Shown piece after piece: positions 25,308 through 37,130 of a stretch of 64,000 bases of DNA. The DNA lies in NCBI RefSeq assembly GCF_014805625.2, contig NW_023998458.1, forward strand, positions 1,221,480-1,285,479. Direction: 5' to 3'. Every line of letters begins with the position of its first letter. Within the stretch, counting starts at the first letter, position 1. Below the pieces are notes generated by a model. It did not search any database, was not told the origin of the DNA, and saw only the letters and a program-made list of their open reading frames with translations. The translations under genes were made by a program, and so were the position numbers. The stretch comes from Glossina fuscipes. Lineage: Eukaryota > Arthropoda > Insecta > Diptera > Glossinidae.

Positions 25308-27500
25308 TTATTTATTTATTTATTTTATTCCACTTATACTAGAAACTCAACTAAACAAGTAACAGTCGAGTTCAATAGGCTCTTAATGCAAAACTAATAT
25401 TAATTAACAATAAAATTGAGTATAAGCATAATAAAACAAATAAGAAGAGAAAAAAAAAAAGAAAAAGAAAAAAGAAAAAAAAGCATGTACACTATCAGCA
25501 TAGGAGCACACTTACAACCGGTACAGGACCAAATTGCAAATGAACCCCTAAGCCATCGCAAACATGCATAAGCCTGGCAACCGATAATAAATTAACAATA
25601 ATTCACTTTCGAAACGTAAAGACTTTTTAAGGATGAAAGCTAGTTTAAATACGACATAGGTAAATCGCGCGTATTAAGCAATGTTGCTTTAATGGACTTT
25701 AAAGAGTCCGATAACGAGAATAAGTGGTAGACGTCATTTAGGTTCTTGCAAACGACTCTGAGCGGATTGAACAGCTCATAATTAAATTTACACTGATTAA
25801 GCTTTATCAAGATTCAATAGCACCATTTATTACTTTAATTAGAAAGGAAACGCCAAGAAAAAATCTACGTTTCTCAAGAGACGGTAGGGACAGCAGAAGC
25901 AACCTATTTTCATACGGAGGAAGAGAGGCAATCGGATCCCAACCCAAATTTCTAAGGGCAAACAGCAAGAATTGCTTTTGAACTGATTCAATTGAATCTA
26001 CGTAGCACCTATATGAAGGAGACCACACAACTGAGGCATACTCGAGTATGGGTCTAACCAAACACATGTACAGCCTTTTCGTAATGTAGGGATCATCAAG
26101 CTCTTTGGACCACCTTTTTATAAAACCAAGCGCGGACCTAGCTTTGCTAATCGAGAGCTCAATATGCAAGTTAAAACGTAACCTATGGTCAAGTAGGACG
26201 CCTAAATCCGTAATCGAATCGACGTCCTCCAACTTATGCGAATCTATGAAATACTGAGTAATGAATGACTTTCTTCTTGAGAATGAAAGCTTCTTACATT
26301 TACTCAGATTTAGTTGCAGGAGATTCAAAGAGCACCATGCAACAAAATTATCTAAATCACCTTGAAGCTGATGTAATTGCGATTCAACAGAGAAGGAAGA
26401 AAACAGTTTCACATCATCAGCATACATTAAGATCTGGCTGGAATTAACCACCGATGGGAGATCGTTAATGTATAAACTAAATAAAATGGGACCCAAGTGA
26501 CTTCCTTGAGGTACGCCAGACGTAACGGGGAATTCATCCGAGCTAATGAAGTTAAACAAAACTCTGAAGGATCTATTGTGCAGATAAGAGCTTATCCATT
26601 TCACTAAGTAGGGTGGGAAACCAGAGGCTTGGAGTTTAAAGATAAGTAGTCTATGGTTAACCAAATCAAATGCTTTGCTTAAATCAGTGTAAATAACATC
26701 TGTGCGAGAGCCACTAGAAAAAGCCTTGAAAACATGACAGGTAAACTCTAACAAGTTGGTGACTGTAGATCGCCCTTTCCGAAAGCCGTGCTGGTGCGGA
26801 GAAATATACGAATTAATGGCAAAGGCTAAATGCTGAGTCACAATACGCTCGAACAACTTGGGCAAGACACTCAACTTGGCTATGCCTCTGTAGTTCTCAA
26901 CAAATTGTCTACTTCCACTCTTGTGGATAGGAATAAGGAAACTACTCTTCCAACATGAAGGGAAAACACCTGAACACAAGGACATGTTAAAAATCTTTGA
27001 GATCACACCACACAACTCGACAGCGCAAGATTTAAGTACACATGATGGAATTCCATCAGGTCCAGGCGAACAACTGTATTTTAGAGAACTTAACCCTTTG
27101 AAAACATCATCTTCCGAAATAACCAAGTTAGGTATTGAAACCGAGTTAGTTATAGGATATGGGTAGTTTGCTGATAACTCAAAATCAGCAAACAAAAATT
27201 TTCGTCGGAAATACTCAGCAAATAGATTTGAGATTTCAAAATCATCCGAGGAACCAGAGCCATTAAAAGAAACATGAGAGGGATATGTGGAAATTTTTCT
27301 TTTAGAGTTAACAAATTTAAAGAAGAATTTAAGATTAGCAAACAGAGAGGATTTAATGAACTGAAGGTATCTGCAGTAATAATGTTATCCTGTCTATATC
27401 ACTACTCCAAGCCCTTTTATTTGACAACCAATTGAATAGATTGGTAAGAAAAAACTAACCTTCCACCGTCTGGCATCCGCCATAATTGTTTTAGAACGAA
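25308..27500 (-). mobile_element. 5'-truncated CR1/Jockey-group LINE, copy 1
   Basis: A non-LTR retrotransposon lies on the minus strand. Its 3' end is an (AATA)n tail, seen as TTATTTATTTATT at 25308-25329, preceded by an untranslated region of about 300 nt (25330-25639) and the reverse transcriptase frame. Recognisable coding text stops near 27400-27500, in the linker upstream of the RT domain, and no apurinic endonuclease domain is found. The copy is therefore truncated at its 5' end, as is usual for LINEs. I could not identify target-site duplications. The 3' untranslated region and the last part of the coding region are repeated, diverged, at 29845-30335, which shows that the family is multi-copy. 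Confidence 0.9.
25640..27387 (-). pseudogene. LINE ORF2 reverse transcriptase, frameshifted
   Basis: This encodes the reverse transcriptase of the LINE, which copies the element's RNA into DNA at the cut target. The main open segment runs 27387 to 25807. It starts upstream of any ATG, so it is a truncated frame. Numbered from the TTG at 27195, it shows SPGPDGIP at 43-50, HGFRKGRST at 136-144, YTDLSKAFD at 169-177 (first catalytic Asp), SGVPQGS at 226-232 and YADD at 258-261. The catalytic residues are intact. The Cys/Leu-rich thumb follows and no RNase H domain is seen, as in the CR1/Jockey group. The frame ends early at 25807-25809. The other frame from about 25812 continues with NPLRVVCKNLNDVYHLFSL to a TAG at 25640-25642, so a small deletion removed the normal C-terminus. 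A second frame change lies near 27390, where text such as NKRAWSSDIDRI appears. Confidence 0.92.
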
Positions 27501-29844
27501 CACAGTTTTAGGCAGTTACCTCGATGCGGAGAGTGTACAGAATAATTTTCAAAATGCTGTCCTGTTTACCTAATGAGTAAGAAAATGTAAAAAAGGTGAA
27601 AAAATAGCAATTTGATCACTTATAACTCTTTTTATATGAACGGTAGGATCCACCATAGAGTACATATATACAAAATTTTAACTTTCTATCCTCAATAACT
27701 TATGAGTAATAAGTAAAAAAGCACAAATTTTTGCTTGGAGAGCGCAGGTACGTGATCGGCTTACCCTTTATTGGGCGCGTGTGCTTTAACCAATTTGTCC
27801 CATTTTCAATGGCAATCTGTGAGTAAGAACTGCCCAATTCGAAGCCGATGGCTTCATTTTTGCGAGCAGGAGAATATTATATACCGGAGATGTTACACAG
27901 ACAGATGCAGAGCAAGCCCTGTGGTGCAGAATTTACTGTTGATCGAGGATATATACACCTTATGAGGTCTCTGGCTCCTCTTTCTGGATGTTGCAAACGC
28001 TCTGACACAAAATAAATAAACCTCTCATCCTTAGATGATGAGTATAGAACGAAAAATTTATTGTTTTTCATTGTAAAATTGCTTCTCGGCAAAGCATGCA
28101 ATTTTCGGACATAATAGCCAGTGACTTGAAATCATTTACTTGACTTGACTTGAAAATATCAATATCTAAATGAGTGCTCACTTTTTTTACTTTCTTTCTA
28201 AGTACGTTTTCAAAGCATCTTATTGGCCATACAAAAAAATAAGATGATTAACTTTAATGCTTCAAAACTCCTTGCAGAGATCCTTAAAGTCAAGTAAGCA
28301 GCATTTTATTGTATTGACTGTCTGTTATTTATATCGAGTGGTTGTTGGCATAACTACCAAAGCTGGAGAGTTAAACTAGTCGGAAATTGCTTAATGTGTT
28401 AAGGGGATCTTTTCTATAATCCTCCGCGTTACGTTACGTAAATCCATTTATTATTGAGTAAAGTCAAAAAATCAATTAAGATTGGGGGAAATGAAAAAGA
28501 TTGACAAAGTAAATAATTGAACTGTTAGACACGTGTGCCTCACATATGACAAACGCACACGTATATACGCGCGACCCTAACCAAATATTTATTCATTTCG
28601 AAGGCAAGAAACAAACGCACTATACCTCACTTGAACTTATAACGAACCAGTCATTACAATAATGACAATTATTTTCTCCTGTTTGACCCGGTTGATAAAC
28701 GAAGCGAAACTTAAGATTGCCGGAACTATATATAAAATGGCATAATAATAACAATTCTTTGAGAGACGGAACAATGAAAACAATATTTAAAATAATTTAT
28801 TTGATGAGTGCTGGAGACAACAAGCTACGCAGGTTAAGTGTATTACTGAAACGGAAATAAAATGAGAACAGCAAACTAAATAGATATTTGTTATATATGC
28901 AGATATATACGAGCCGTTCCTCGCGCAAATCGATTAACTCTACGCCTTAGAAAATCTCCAATTTAATATTAAACCTTATGCTTATAAATTTTTATGTCTA
29001 TAAGAATTTTCCTCAAGAATAATGGCTGACACCAATGACTTCATACCCTAATGCAAATCGTTTCAGTAATGCCACTCAAATGCATTAGCAAGCGCTGAAT
29101 GGTACCGGTAAGGCGTTCAGTTTTTACAGTTTAACAGAAGTAGGAATCAAGTACCGTTATAATCAAGGTGGGGGTGGGGAAACTATGAATCATCTGATTC
29201 AATAGGATTTACAAAGAGAAAGTCTGGCTCACGTTTGTAATGTTCTACGGATTCTTCTGGTTGCAACATTGACATTATTTTCACAATCACATTGATTGGT
29301 GGGAAAAGAAGTTGTAACTCCTGTAGTTGAGCCTGACATTTACGAAAGCATAAAACAGCCAAAGTAGCGACACATAGAAATGGAGAGGAAGGCTTCGCAG
29401 CTGCAAAAATATTTGGCAATATGATATGCGGATGTAGTCAGAAGCGCAACCAAAAAATTCTTTGAAATCAGAGAGAGAGAGAGAGAGAGAGAGAGTCTAC
29501 CATAGAAGCGTTTTACAGTTTCTCTAATCAACTTGACCAAGAAATTTGCTGAAGAATGACATTAAAGTTAAGAAAATTAAAAAAATAAGAACCAAAATTA
29601 TTCATCAAGATTTCCTTTTGGGAAACCCTTAGAAAATTCAGTCATAAACAGAAAATTGACAGTTACAGGATATCCAGCAAATTGACTTACAATACGCTGG
29701 ATAAAGTTAGAGAGGTCCAAACTCGGCCTCACACCATTCCAAAGTGACTATAATGAAGATTCAGAATTGAAGCCTATTAATATAGGGAAACCTATAGCAG
29801 GAAGACCACAAACTTTCAAAAATGTAGATCAGCTTACTTCATTG
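27501..29844. other. Interval between the two LINE copies
   Basis: No gene is supported. A coding-like scrap (minus, TVFVLKQLWRMPDGG) lies near 27470-27520 and may be host or transposon sequence at the LINE's 5' boundary. Near 27970-28005 the text CTTTCTGGATGTTGCAAACG resembles the CCTTCTGGNTGTTACAAAC block of the interspersed fly repeat. The rest is unique-looking AT-rich DNA with a GA array. Confidence 0.45.
29470..29495. repeat. (GA)n microsatellite
   Basis: A pure GA dinucleotide run of about 13 units. Confidence 0.92.
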
Positions 29845-30335
29845 TTTATTTTGTTTTTTTTACACATTAAACTCAGCTAAAATAAATTAACAGCCGAATC
29901 CAATTGACTCTTAAAAGTAAATCTAGTGAAAAATATATAAGGAGAAGTAAAGAGAAAAAGAATTATGAAATAATTTATGTGTAAATGAATAAGAAACAAA
30001 AAACAGGAAGAAAAAACATATACACAAGCAGCACAGAAGCACTACCACCACCAGCACAGATCCAAGTTGGAAGTGAATCCCTATTGCAAACATGCAAAAG
30101 TTTGGCAACCGATAACAGTGAACAACGCCAGTTGGTTTGCGAATCATAGAGAGATGTTAAGACTGCAAGTTAGCTTAAATACGACATAGGCAGTTCGCGC
30201 GCATTAAACATAGTTCTTTTAATAGACTTTAAAGAGTCCGATCTTGAGATTAAGTGATAGACATCGCTGAGATTTCTGCAAACAACTCTGAACGGATTAA
30301 AGCGCTCATAGCAATATTTACATTGGCTATGCTTA
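29845..30335 (-). mobile_element. 3' fragment of the same LINE family, copy 2
   Basis: This stretch aligns, with about a quarter of positions changed and small gaps, to 25322-25800 of copy 1. Shared landmarks are TTTATTTT at the outer end, AAACTCARCTAAA, the CAAACATGCA block, GGCAACCGATAA, and TTTAAAGAGTCCGAT. On the minus strand the end of ORF2 is open without the copy 1 frameshift: it contains NPFRVVCRNLSDVYHLI and ends MSYLS then TAA at 30170-30172. Copy 1 reads NPLRVVCKNLNDVYHLF and MSYLN. Only about 55 C-terminal codons remain, so this is a severely 5'-truncated, dead insertion. It serves as a reference for the missing bases in copy 1. Confidence 0.85.
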
Positions 30336-30523
30336 ATGAACATAAAGTGCCTAGCGAAGCGATGAGGGACATTAAAGCTCTATCAATGGCATATTATATT
30401 CTGAAGGTAGAACTGCAGAAGGGAAAAAACGGAGACATAGTGGACATGCTGAAATTCATTCCTCCTGTTAAACATGATTACTATGAAAGCTTAATAGCAA
30501 ATCGAAGTGACAAGTACTCATAG
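30336..30523 (+). CDS. Coding-like stretch next to LINE copy 2, unidentified
   Basis: Just past the 5' junction of LINE copy 2 the plus strand is open for about 62 codons to a TAG at 30521-30523, with gene-like codon use. The text includes SEAMRDIKALSMAYYILKVE, then DMLKFIPPVKHDYYESLIAN. The frame can be extended upstream to 30254, but that part is the antisense of the LINE and is not meaningful. An acceptor-like AG (GTGCCTAG) at about 30352-30353 could start an exon. I know no family with this sequence. It may be a host exon into which the LINE inserted, a relic or chance. Confidence 0.25.
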
Positions 30524-31299
30524 ACAGCAGACGAAGAATATGTCATTTATATTGCCGATGAAACAATTACAAGTAATATATTATAGTCGGGTTCTTAACA
30601 TCCGTTTTTATGGAAAATCTGTAAAAAGAACCAATATAATAATTAACTTCATTCCCACCAGCCACATTAACATTTTAACATTATTGGCGATTATTTTTTA
30701 GCTATGCTTTCCTATTAATCTTATATACCGGTAGATGAAAGTTACATACGTATTTATTCATTCCACAGTATACTTAATTTTAAAAAGCATATCTTTCAAT
30801 AAGATTGATGCTAGAGCTTTAAGATTGCGGCCTTCAATTTTATTTCTCTGGCTAAATTAATAATAATTATAAAAGCCAAAGTGTAAATTATTTCGTCGCA
30901 GTTTGAATTAATCGATTTGTGCAATGAACGGCTTATATGCACATTAATATATATATATAAGGAAGAAAAAATAAAATAAAAAGAATTGATAAACAATAAA
31001 GCACAAGTGAAAGTTTAGCAACATGTTGCTAAAACTCAAAGGCTACAGTATCCATATAATGCAATAACGGTATTTAGATAGATCTTCACTAATAATAATG
31101 TAATTATTAGGTGAAAATGGCTTAATATCAACTATAAATATAAATGTTGCCCGCAGTGTAATTATTTCGTTATCGTAATCATCTTTATTACCACACATGC
31201 GTATTAAATCAATGGCAATTGCAATCTCAGCATCAGTAGATAATGGTAGCAATATTAGTATTGTATATTAATAGCAGCAATTTCACAGATATATGCACA

Positions 31300-31332
31300 T
31301 GCACGCACGCACGCACGCACGCACGCACACAC
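31300..31332. repeat. (GCAC)n microsatellite
   Basis: About seven GCAC/ACGC tetranucleotide units pass into CA repeats. Confidence 0.92.
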
Positions 31333-32112
31333 ATCACACAACCCGTTGCGCACATAGAAAACCCAAGAAGGAGGAGGAGGAGTAAGTAAAATGCAGTAAG
31401 CTTATGAAGCGTCTTATGATTGAAGTGAAAATTTAATATTCAGCATAAAGATCTAAAACATACAACTCTATCCTAATGCTCTTGTGAATTATTGGCTCAA
31501 ATAAATTTAAAGTGTACAAATATTGACATTTCATTTGCTATTTTATTAAAAAGAGAAAATTTATGTATTCTCGAATTATAATAAAAAATAAAAATTTTAA
31601 TAACAAAGCTTTGGCATCACTTCAAATAATTTATTCTCAAACTTAAAAGTAAAAAAAAAAAAATGAAGCAAATAAAAGCATTATAGCCGGCACCACACGC
31701 TATCAAATACCCTATACCATTTCGCTTAACACAGTTACTCACATAAAGGCTTTTCAAACTCAGGCGTTATACGGGAAGCGATTCGAACCATTTTCAGCAG
31801 CATTCACCCTAGGGTTGAGACAAAATTGCGACCTGTAGATTGAATACAAGAATAAAAGACGGATCGACAAATAGACACATTTAGTGTACTGATCGATGTG
31901 ATAGATGATGGGCTTATTTAAACTCCTTCCATGCGCAAAATCTTAACATAAGTTTCCACCGCAACAAATATTTAAAAACAGTAACACTTTCGGTCAACGG
32001 CAAATTAGTTAACGCCTGAGAACTGCTCTATTCAAAAGGCAAACTGGAAAGACTTTCAAAATATTCACGAAGATCGGAAGACGAATCAGAACGATTGTAA
32101 ACCACTTTGCTC

Positions 32113-32153
<41 letters not shown>

Positions 32154-32172
32154 CTTTCTCTCTCTCTCTCTT
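32113..32172. repeat. (CT)n/(CTTT)n microsatellite
   Basis: A CT array interrupted by a T-rich CTTT section. Confidence 0.92.
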
Positions 32173-33332
32173 CAAACTCAAGCAAAGCTTCTCATAAAGA
32201 AGCAAATGTTGACTATTTCTGGTAGAAGAACTAACGAAATAATTGACATACATACTGAACACGCTAAAGATCGATTTGAAATATCATTCTTCGTATAATT
32301 CTCGTTTGGGATCTAATCGTGTTTTTCAGAGCGAAGGAAGAAGAAACCGCATATGTAATGAATTTTACCCTCGAAACACTTCGAAGTGTTTATTTTGAGA
32401 ATCACTGATTTATTGTGGGAAAAAATGAAAAATGGTGTCGAAAATATGTCGATAAATAAGGAAAATATGTTACACAAAAACTCTACGAAAAACTTCAACA
32501 AAAATTTGAAACATAAACATTTTCTCTTGTTACTTAGATTTAAAAAAAAATCTTAAGGTATACAAAACTGAAGTTATACGCGGCTTAGCTCAAACATCCG
32601 CGGTAACAGACATATCATATTTCTGTTAAATTTAATCATATTTATGTTAAATTTGGCAGCACTTCTTTGGTGATGAGAAAAATTGAAAAACATTTCTTTT
32701 GTACATATTCTGCTGCATTTTTATATTACATTCAAATAATTTCAGACGAACCCTTTCATTCGATTTAGATGATTTGCGCTTATAGACCTATTCCCGCATA
32801 AAAACCTAGTATTAGCGTTAGAAACTTTACAGTAAAAGTTCTCAAAGCTCTTAAAGTCATAGGTTAAAAGCAAAAGGAAAAAATCATTATGAAATTCTTC
32901 AGATAATTTTCAATTTCACGCAAATGGCAAGAAAAAATTTAATACTATATTGGATCCTCCATAACAAAGCTTTGAGGTTATGAACGCCATGGTTTCCGTA
33001 GACAATTAAATAGACCTTGCAGTAAGACTATAATCACTATGTTAATTTACGTTGATGATGATAAGTGGCGATATATTTATTGTAAGGAACAAATCTTCTA
33101 TAGCTGGGGTAAGTTCATAGCCCCACCAAGTGTTTCCCCCACGCTAATTATGTAGGGCTGGGCAATGACGACAGATTCAGTTCAGAGTTCACGCTATTTT
33201 TCTAAGCGATCAGCTACATGATATTCGGGTGGTGGCCTCCTAACGATTGTTATTATTCCACTATTACATATCGGGATTTCCTAACTTACCTTCTAACTTG
33301 AGTAGACACGACTATCTCAATTCATTTCTGGT

Positions 33333-33480
33333 TTACGCGATCGGAAGTTCAAGTTCAATTCGAAGTAAGCTGACACTGATGCCGACTAGGTTTGCCACAT
33401 CCTGTATTCTGCCCGTTATTGTCGTTTATATAAACTCGCCAAGGTGGTCCGATTATCGTCAAACCTTACACGTACTTCTT
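33333..33480 (-). pseudogene. Probable mariner transposase N-terminal fragment
   Basis: On the minus strand 28 codons from 33419 down to a TAA at 33333-33335 read ITGRIQDVANLVGISVSLLR followed by IELELPIA. Mariner transposases have a helix-turn-helix of the form RRITVREIADEVGISFGSVQ-IL-ELGM at the end of their N-terminal domain. The I..R-I.DVA..VGIS spacing fits it. Upstream in another frame, FDDNRTTLAS fits the DDERSGRPSTS linker expected just before. The frame is broken by at least one indel and a stop. The match is short, so another HTH protein is possible. Confidence 0.4.
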
Positions 33481-35269
33481 CTAATTCATATTACTCGCAA
33501 TAGACATAAGGACTCCGATAGACCTTAACATGACCCTTATGATAAATCTAATGGTATTCATTAGATATATATGTATCTGTTGGAATAGATAATAATTTTT
33601 AAGATATAAAACACCGATGCTTGTATTATTAGTTTCTTTTTGTAGTCACCTTAATATGATATATCTCATCTCTGAGAGTGATTAATTCAAAAATCATTTT
33701 ATTCTTAATCCTGTTTTTATTGATAAAATGCATTTCAAATTTCTTTAATATATTTCAAATGTTTTATAGGAAAAAAAATTTGTATACTTTTGAATAATTG
33801 ATAAAGTTATAAAATTCACAGTAAATTTGTTATTTATTATTGATTTTATCAATAACAAAAATACAAATGCACATAAACATACATAGAGACAAATGCATAT
33901 CATATTAAATTCAACCCATTTGAATATATCAATATAACACACAATACCAATATTGTTTGCTTGGATACTCGTCTCTTTCATATACTGTGAGATGTGGACT
34001 TTGTTATATATCTGTATGCACCTTATATTAACTCATGTATATACATATACATTTCTTTTTTATTTTTTATTTTTTCCTTTTTTTTTTTTTTTTTTTTGTA
34101 TGTCTATAGTGCAGAATATCGTACATATATAGAAATATATAAACCATTATCTTAATTGTTTTTTTCTAAATATTCGAAATAACTGCAAAAGGTAATGAAA
34201 TACTAAACCTCAAAATATCTCAATATGTGGTGATATGGAAATAAAAGGATTTTAATAAATTAATAAATATTTGTTGAAAATAAATCGATGACAACAAAAG
34301 ATTTTCGGCTTTTTTTTTTTTTTTTGATATTTTTTTGATCAATTTTTAATGGTACAATTTACTCTGTTCTTGGGACAAAACTATACAAAACCTATTGAGT
34401 TTTTACAAAATAAGTAAATAAAAATTAGAAATTTATCACAAAATTGAGAGTATGTCTGTTTCGTTTCAGTATTTACAAGTTGGATATGGAAATGCAATGA
34501 ATCGTCGTGTAGACGACATAAGTAACTATTGAATTTTTCCAGAGGTGTGCATTCAAAATTTCCTTTGTTTCTTGTGAAGTTAAGTTGTAGCATTTTTCCT
34601 AAATGACAATACAATGAAGTTGCGAACGTGTGCATCACCCAGAATGGCTTGAAACAGGTTTATGTTTTATTATATCGGTCGATTCAAAATCGTTTTGTAA
34701 ATTAATTTTAATTTGTCTGTCCGTCTGTCTGGCTTGTTTTCTTGTGTTCATTATTCAAGTCACTATATTTGAGGCATTTTGTTGAAAGATGTTAGATTAA
34801 CGTGTTCTGACCCAAGAACGAATACTATTGACAACGGTTCGGACCGAACCACTTTTTCGACCACTTCTCATATAATGCTGTGTTTTGAATTTCAATGTAT
34901 CTACGGGCATCTGTAGGTTGGTGTAAGGCATTTAATTTCGGAGCGTGTCCGACTAGAGTATTTCAACTTGTTTGTATATATTTATATTATAAATGTTCAT
35001 AACAATCTTCCACACCTTATAAGCAGATCGAAGAAATTAGTGAACCGTACATTGCGTACCTTGAAAGTCGGATTATGCTATTAGTACTAATACTCGGCCA
35101 AAGATATTGAATATTCTGCACCGCTATTTTCGTTATAAAATATCTAAAATAGAAACTTGGCTTACTTTCTATGAGATGCCTTATAGGCAAGGAGACTAGA
35201 AAATAGAACTAAACTAAGACAGTTTATTCATTAAATTACGGCAAAACACGTCAGCTTACCAAGTTTCGT

Positions 35270-35550
35270 TAAAATTTTTTAAAAATTGTAGATTGAACGT
35301 TATTACATATCAGAAGAACAGACGGACATGCCGGCAGATAGACAGATAAGTTTAAGTCGATTTCGAAGTGAGTCAATTAAATGGATAGACGGATAGATCG
35401 ACTTAATTCTATTTAGAAAATAATTCTAAATCGATCGGCATAATAAAAGTTGGCCCCATTCCAAGTTCTTCTCCGTACTGCAAATATCTATCCAAACTTA
35501 AGATACGTTTCACCGCGCAACAAGTCACGAAGGGTACAAAAACCCAAAGT
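35270..35550 (+). repeat. Diverged interspersed repeat, copy B
   Basis: This copy starts with TTACCAAGTTTCGTTAAAAT. It then has AACAGACGGACATGCCGGCA, TTTAAGTCGATTTCGAAG, AAATCGATCGGCATAATAAA, CAAGTTCTTCTCCGTACTGC, ATCTATCCAAACTTAAGATA and a GAAGGGTACAAAAA end. The second half matches 2262-2395 in order. The layout (CCAAGTTTCGT, acagacggacatg, TAAATCGAT, CCTTCTGG, CAAACTTAA, AGGGTA) is that of a repeat known to me from many fly introns. A third, poorer copy follows at about 35750-35890 (CCGACAGACAGCTGAACAGT, GGTTAAATCGATTCCGAAGA). Confidence 0.55.
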
Positions 35551-35749
35551 CAAGACTGGCTAGCATATGAACACTTATGTTCCTAGGAAGGCCAATGTTA
35601 AAAGACTATCCTTCTCATCCGCATTCGTTTAGTATCGCAAAATAGTATCACAGGTTTTTATTAAGGCGTAAAAGAAAGCCACACTTTTTTTCCTACATCG
35701 AATGCCTTTCAAAAATACGAGGAGTGATCGTGAATATGTTTCGAATAGA

Positions 35750-35890
35750 TACAGCCTTCGCTTCAAATATACCAGCATAATAAATCTCAAAAATATGTGC
35801 ACAGACATCCGACAGACAGCTGAACAGTCGGATGCACCGACACACAAGGTTAAATCGATTCCGAAGATGATTCTTCTTTAAGTCTTCTTA
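35750..35890 (+). repeat. Diverged interspersed repeat, copy C
   Basis: CCAGCATAATAAATCTCAAA, CATCCGACAGACAGCTG and GGTTAAATCGATTCCGAAGA match the middle blocks of copy B, here without the trailing CAAACTTAA section. Degenerate relatives are also hinted at near 45390-45440 (ACCGACAGACAGACAGATGG). Confidence 0.4.
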
Positions 35891-37130
35891 AGTCTTGTGT
35901 CTTGCACATATTAAACATATTCTTACTACAAGTAGTGTGGGTTATAAAAAGTTCACTGCAAATGGCAAGTAACTCATTTTACAACTGACGGCGTTTATAA
36001 ATGTAAAATTTTAAAAATTTGCGGAAGATTAATTTAAGTTTGAAGACAATTAAAATACGAGTCATAACGAGAAGCGATCTGAAAAACTTTTTGCGTCGAA
36101 AAGTGTTTACCATATAACTCAGCTGACAAAAGTAACGATCTAGATTTATTTACAAATATCGTTCTTAAGTGAATTCGATTCTACTGGGCTGAAAGCATAT
36201 CAACCTTTTCCGTGTTTTTCTCAAATCACTTTTGACTAAGTGATTTTTAATATTAAATCTCAGCAAAAGCGCACATTTCAAATATTAAATTTGTTATATA
36301 AAATTGTTTGACGAACAACAATATTCCAATAATCCAATGTAAATTTGCCATTTGTATTTAATTCTTTTAAGTGGAAGTATTATTAAAAATTTCATTTTCA
36401 CATTTATTATAGTAAGACACTTATGGCATAGCAGATTTCGTTAAATGATTTTAAATTTAATTACGACTTTTAATGTTTATTTAATTATTAAGAAAAAGCT
36501 CAAACATTTTCCCTCATTTCATTGCTTTAATGCACTTAATTGATTATAATAGCATTTATGCATAACTAGATAAGAATACTTGTTACGGCCGGGGCTATTT
36601 GAATATCAGCCTGCCATTTAGTTCACATTTATTGTCTTTTAGTCTTTTTCATATACAGTAAAATATCATGACAATGAATATAATATATTTAAATTCAATT
36701 AAAAAAAATTATTATAGAAAGGAAAGAAGAAAAAAGAAAGCCGCATATATGTTAATAATAAATTTTATAATATCATTAAAGCGTATTTAAAATTTGTTGC
36801 CTACTTTCAAGCATAAAGCAAATAAGTTTCGTAGCATACTTTTCAATGTAGAGAATCAAAATAGATTGTTGCTAAGAATACCTTATATAACAAAATTATG
36901 TATAATTTTTTAAGGCTTTTTCATGGCTTCGGCTTACGTGAAATATGTAAAAACATGAAGGAGGGAAATTAAGTTTTATGTAGTTGAAAAACTCACTTTT
37001 GCGAACATAGTTTTACAGCTGCCTTACTCTAAATGCTTTCTGCTCGAGATCGTCTTCTACGATCTTGACGAAGACTTAGCCCTACCTTGGAATTTTAACT
37101 ATGCCATCCAAGTAAAATTTTAATATTTAA

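Larger units (their letters stand above)
30530..33332. other. Interval without recognisable genes
   Basis: The interval is AT-rich with a CACG array and a CT array. The 31730-31960 stretch (GGCGTTATACGGGAAGCG..., CTCCTTCCATGCGCAAAATC) vaguely resembles the interspersed repeat at 2.2 kb. Nothing else stands out. Confidence 0.5.
33481..37126. other. AT-rich interval with interspersed repeats
   Basis: No gene is supported. The interval contains T-rich tracts at 34050-34100 and 34310-34325, and the diverged fly repeat described separately at 35.2-35.9 kb. From 36000 to 37100 I see only AT-rich DNA. Confidence 0.55.

Noticed and set aside
26265..27166. Plus-strand frames of 60 and 81 codons
   Set aside because: They are antisense shadows of the LINE reverse transcriptase.
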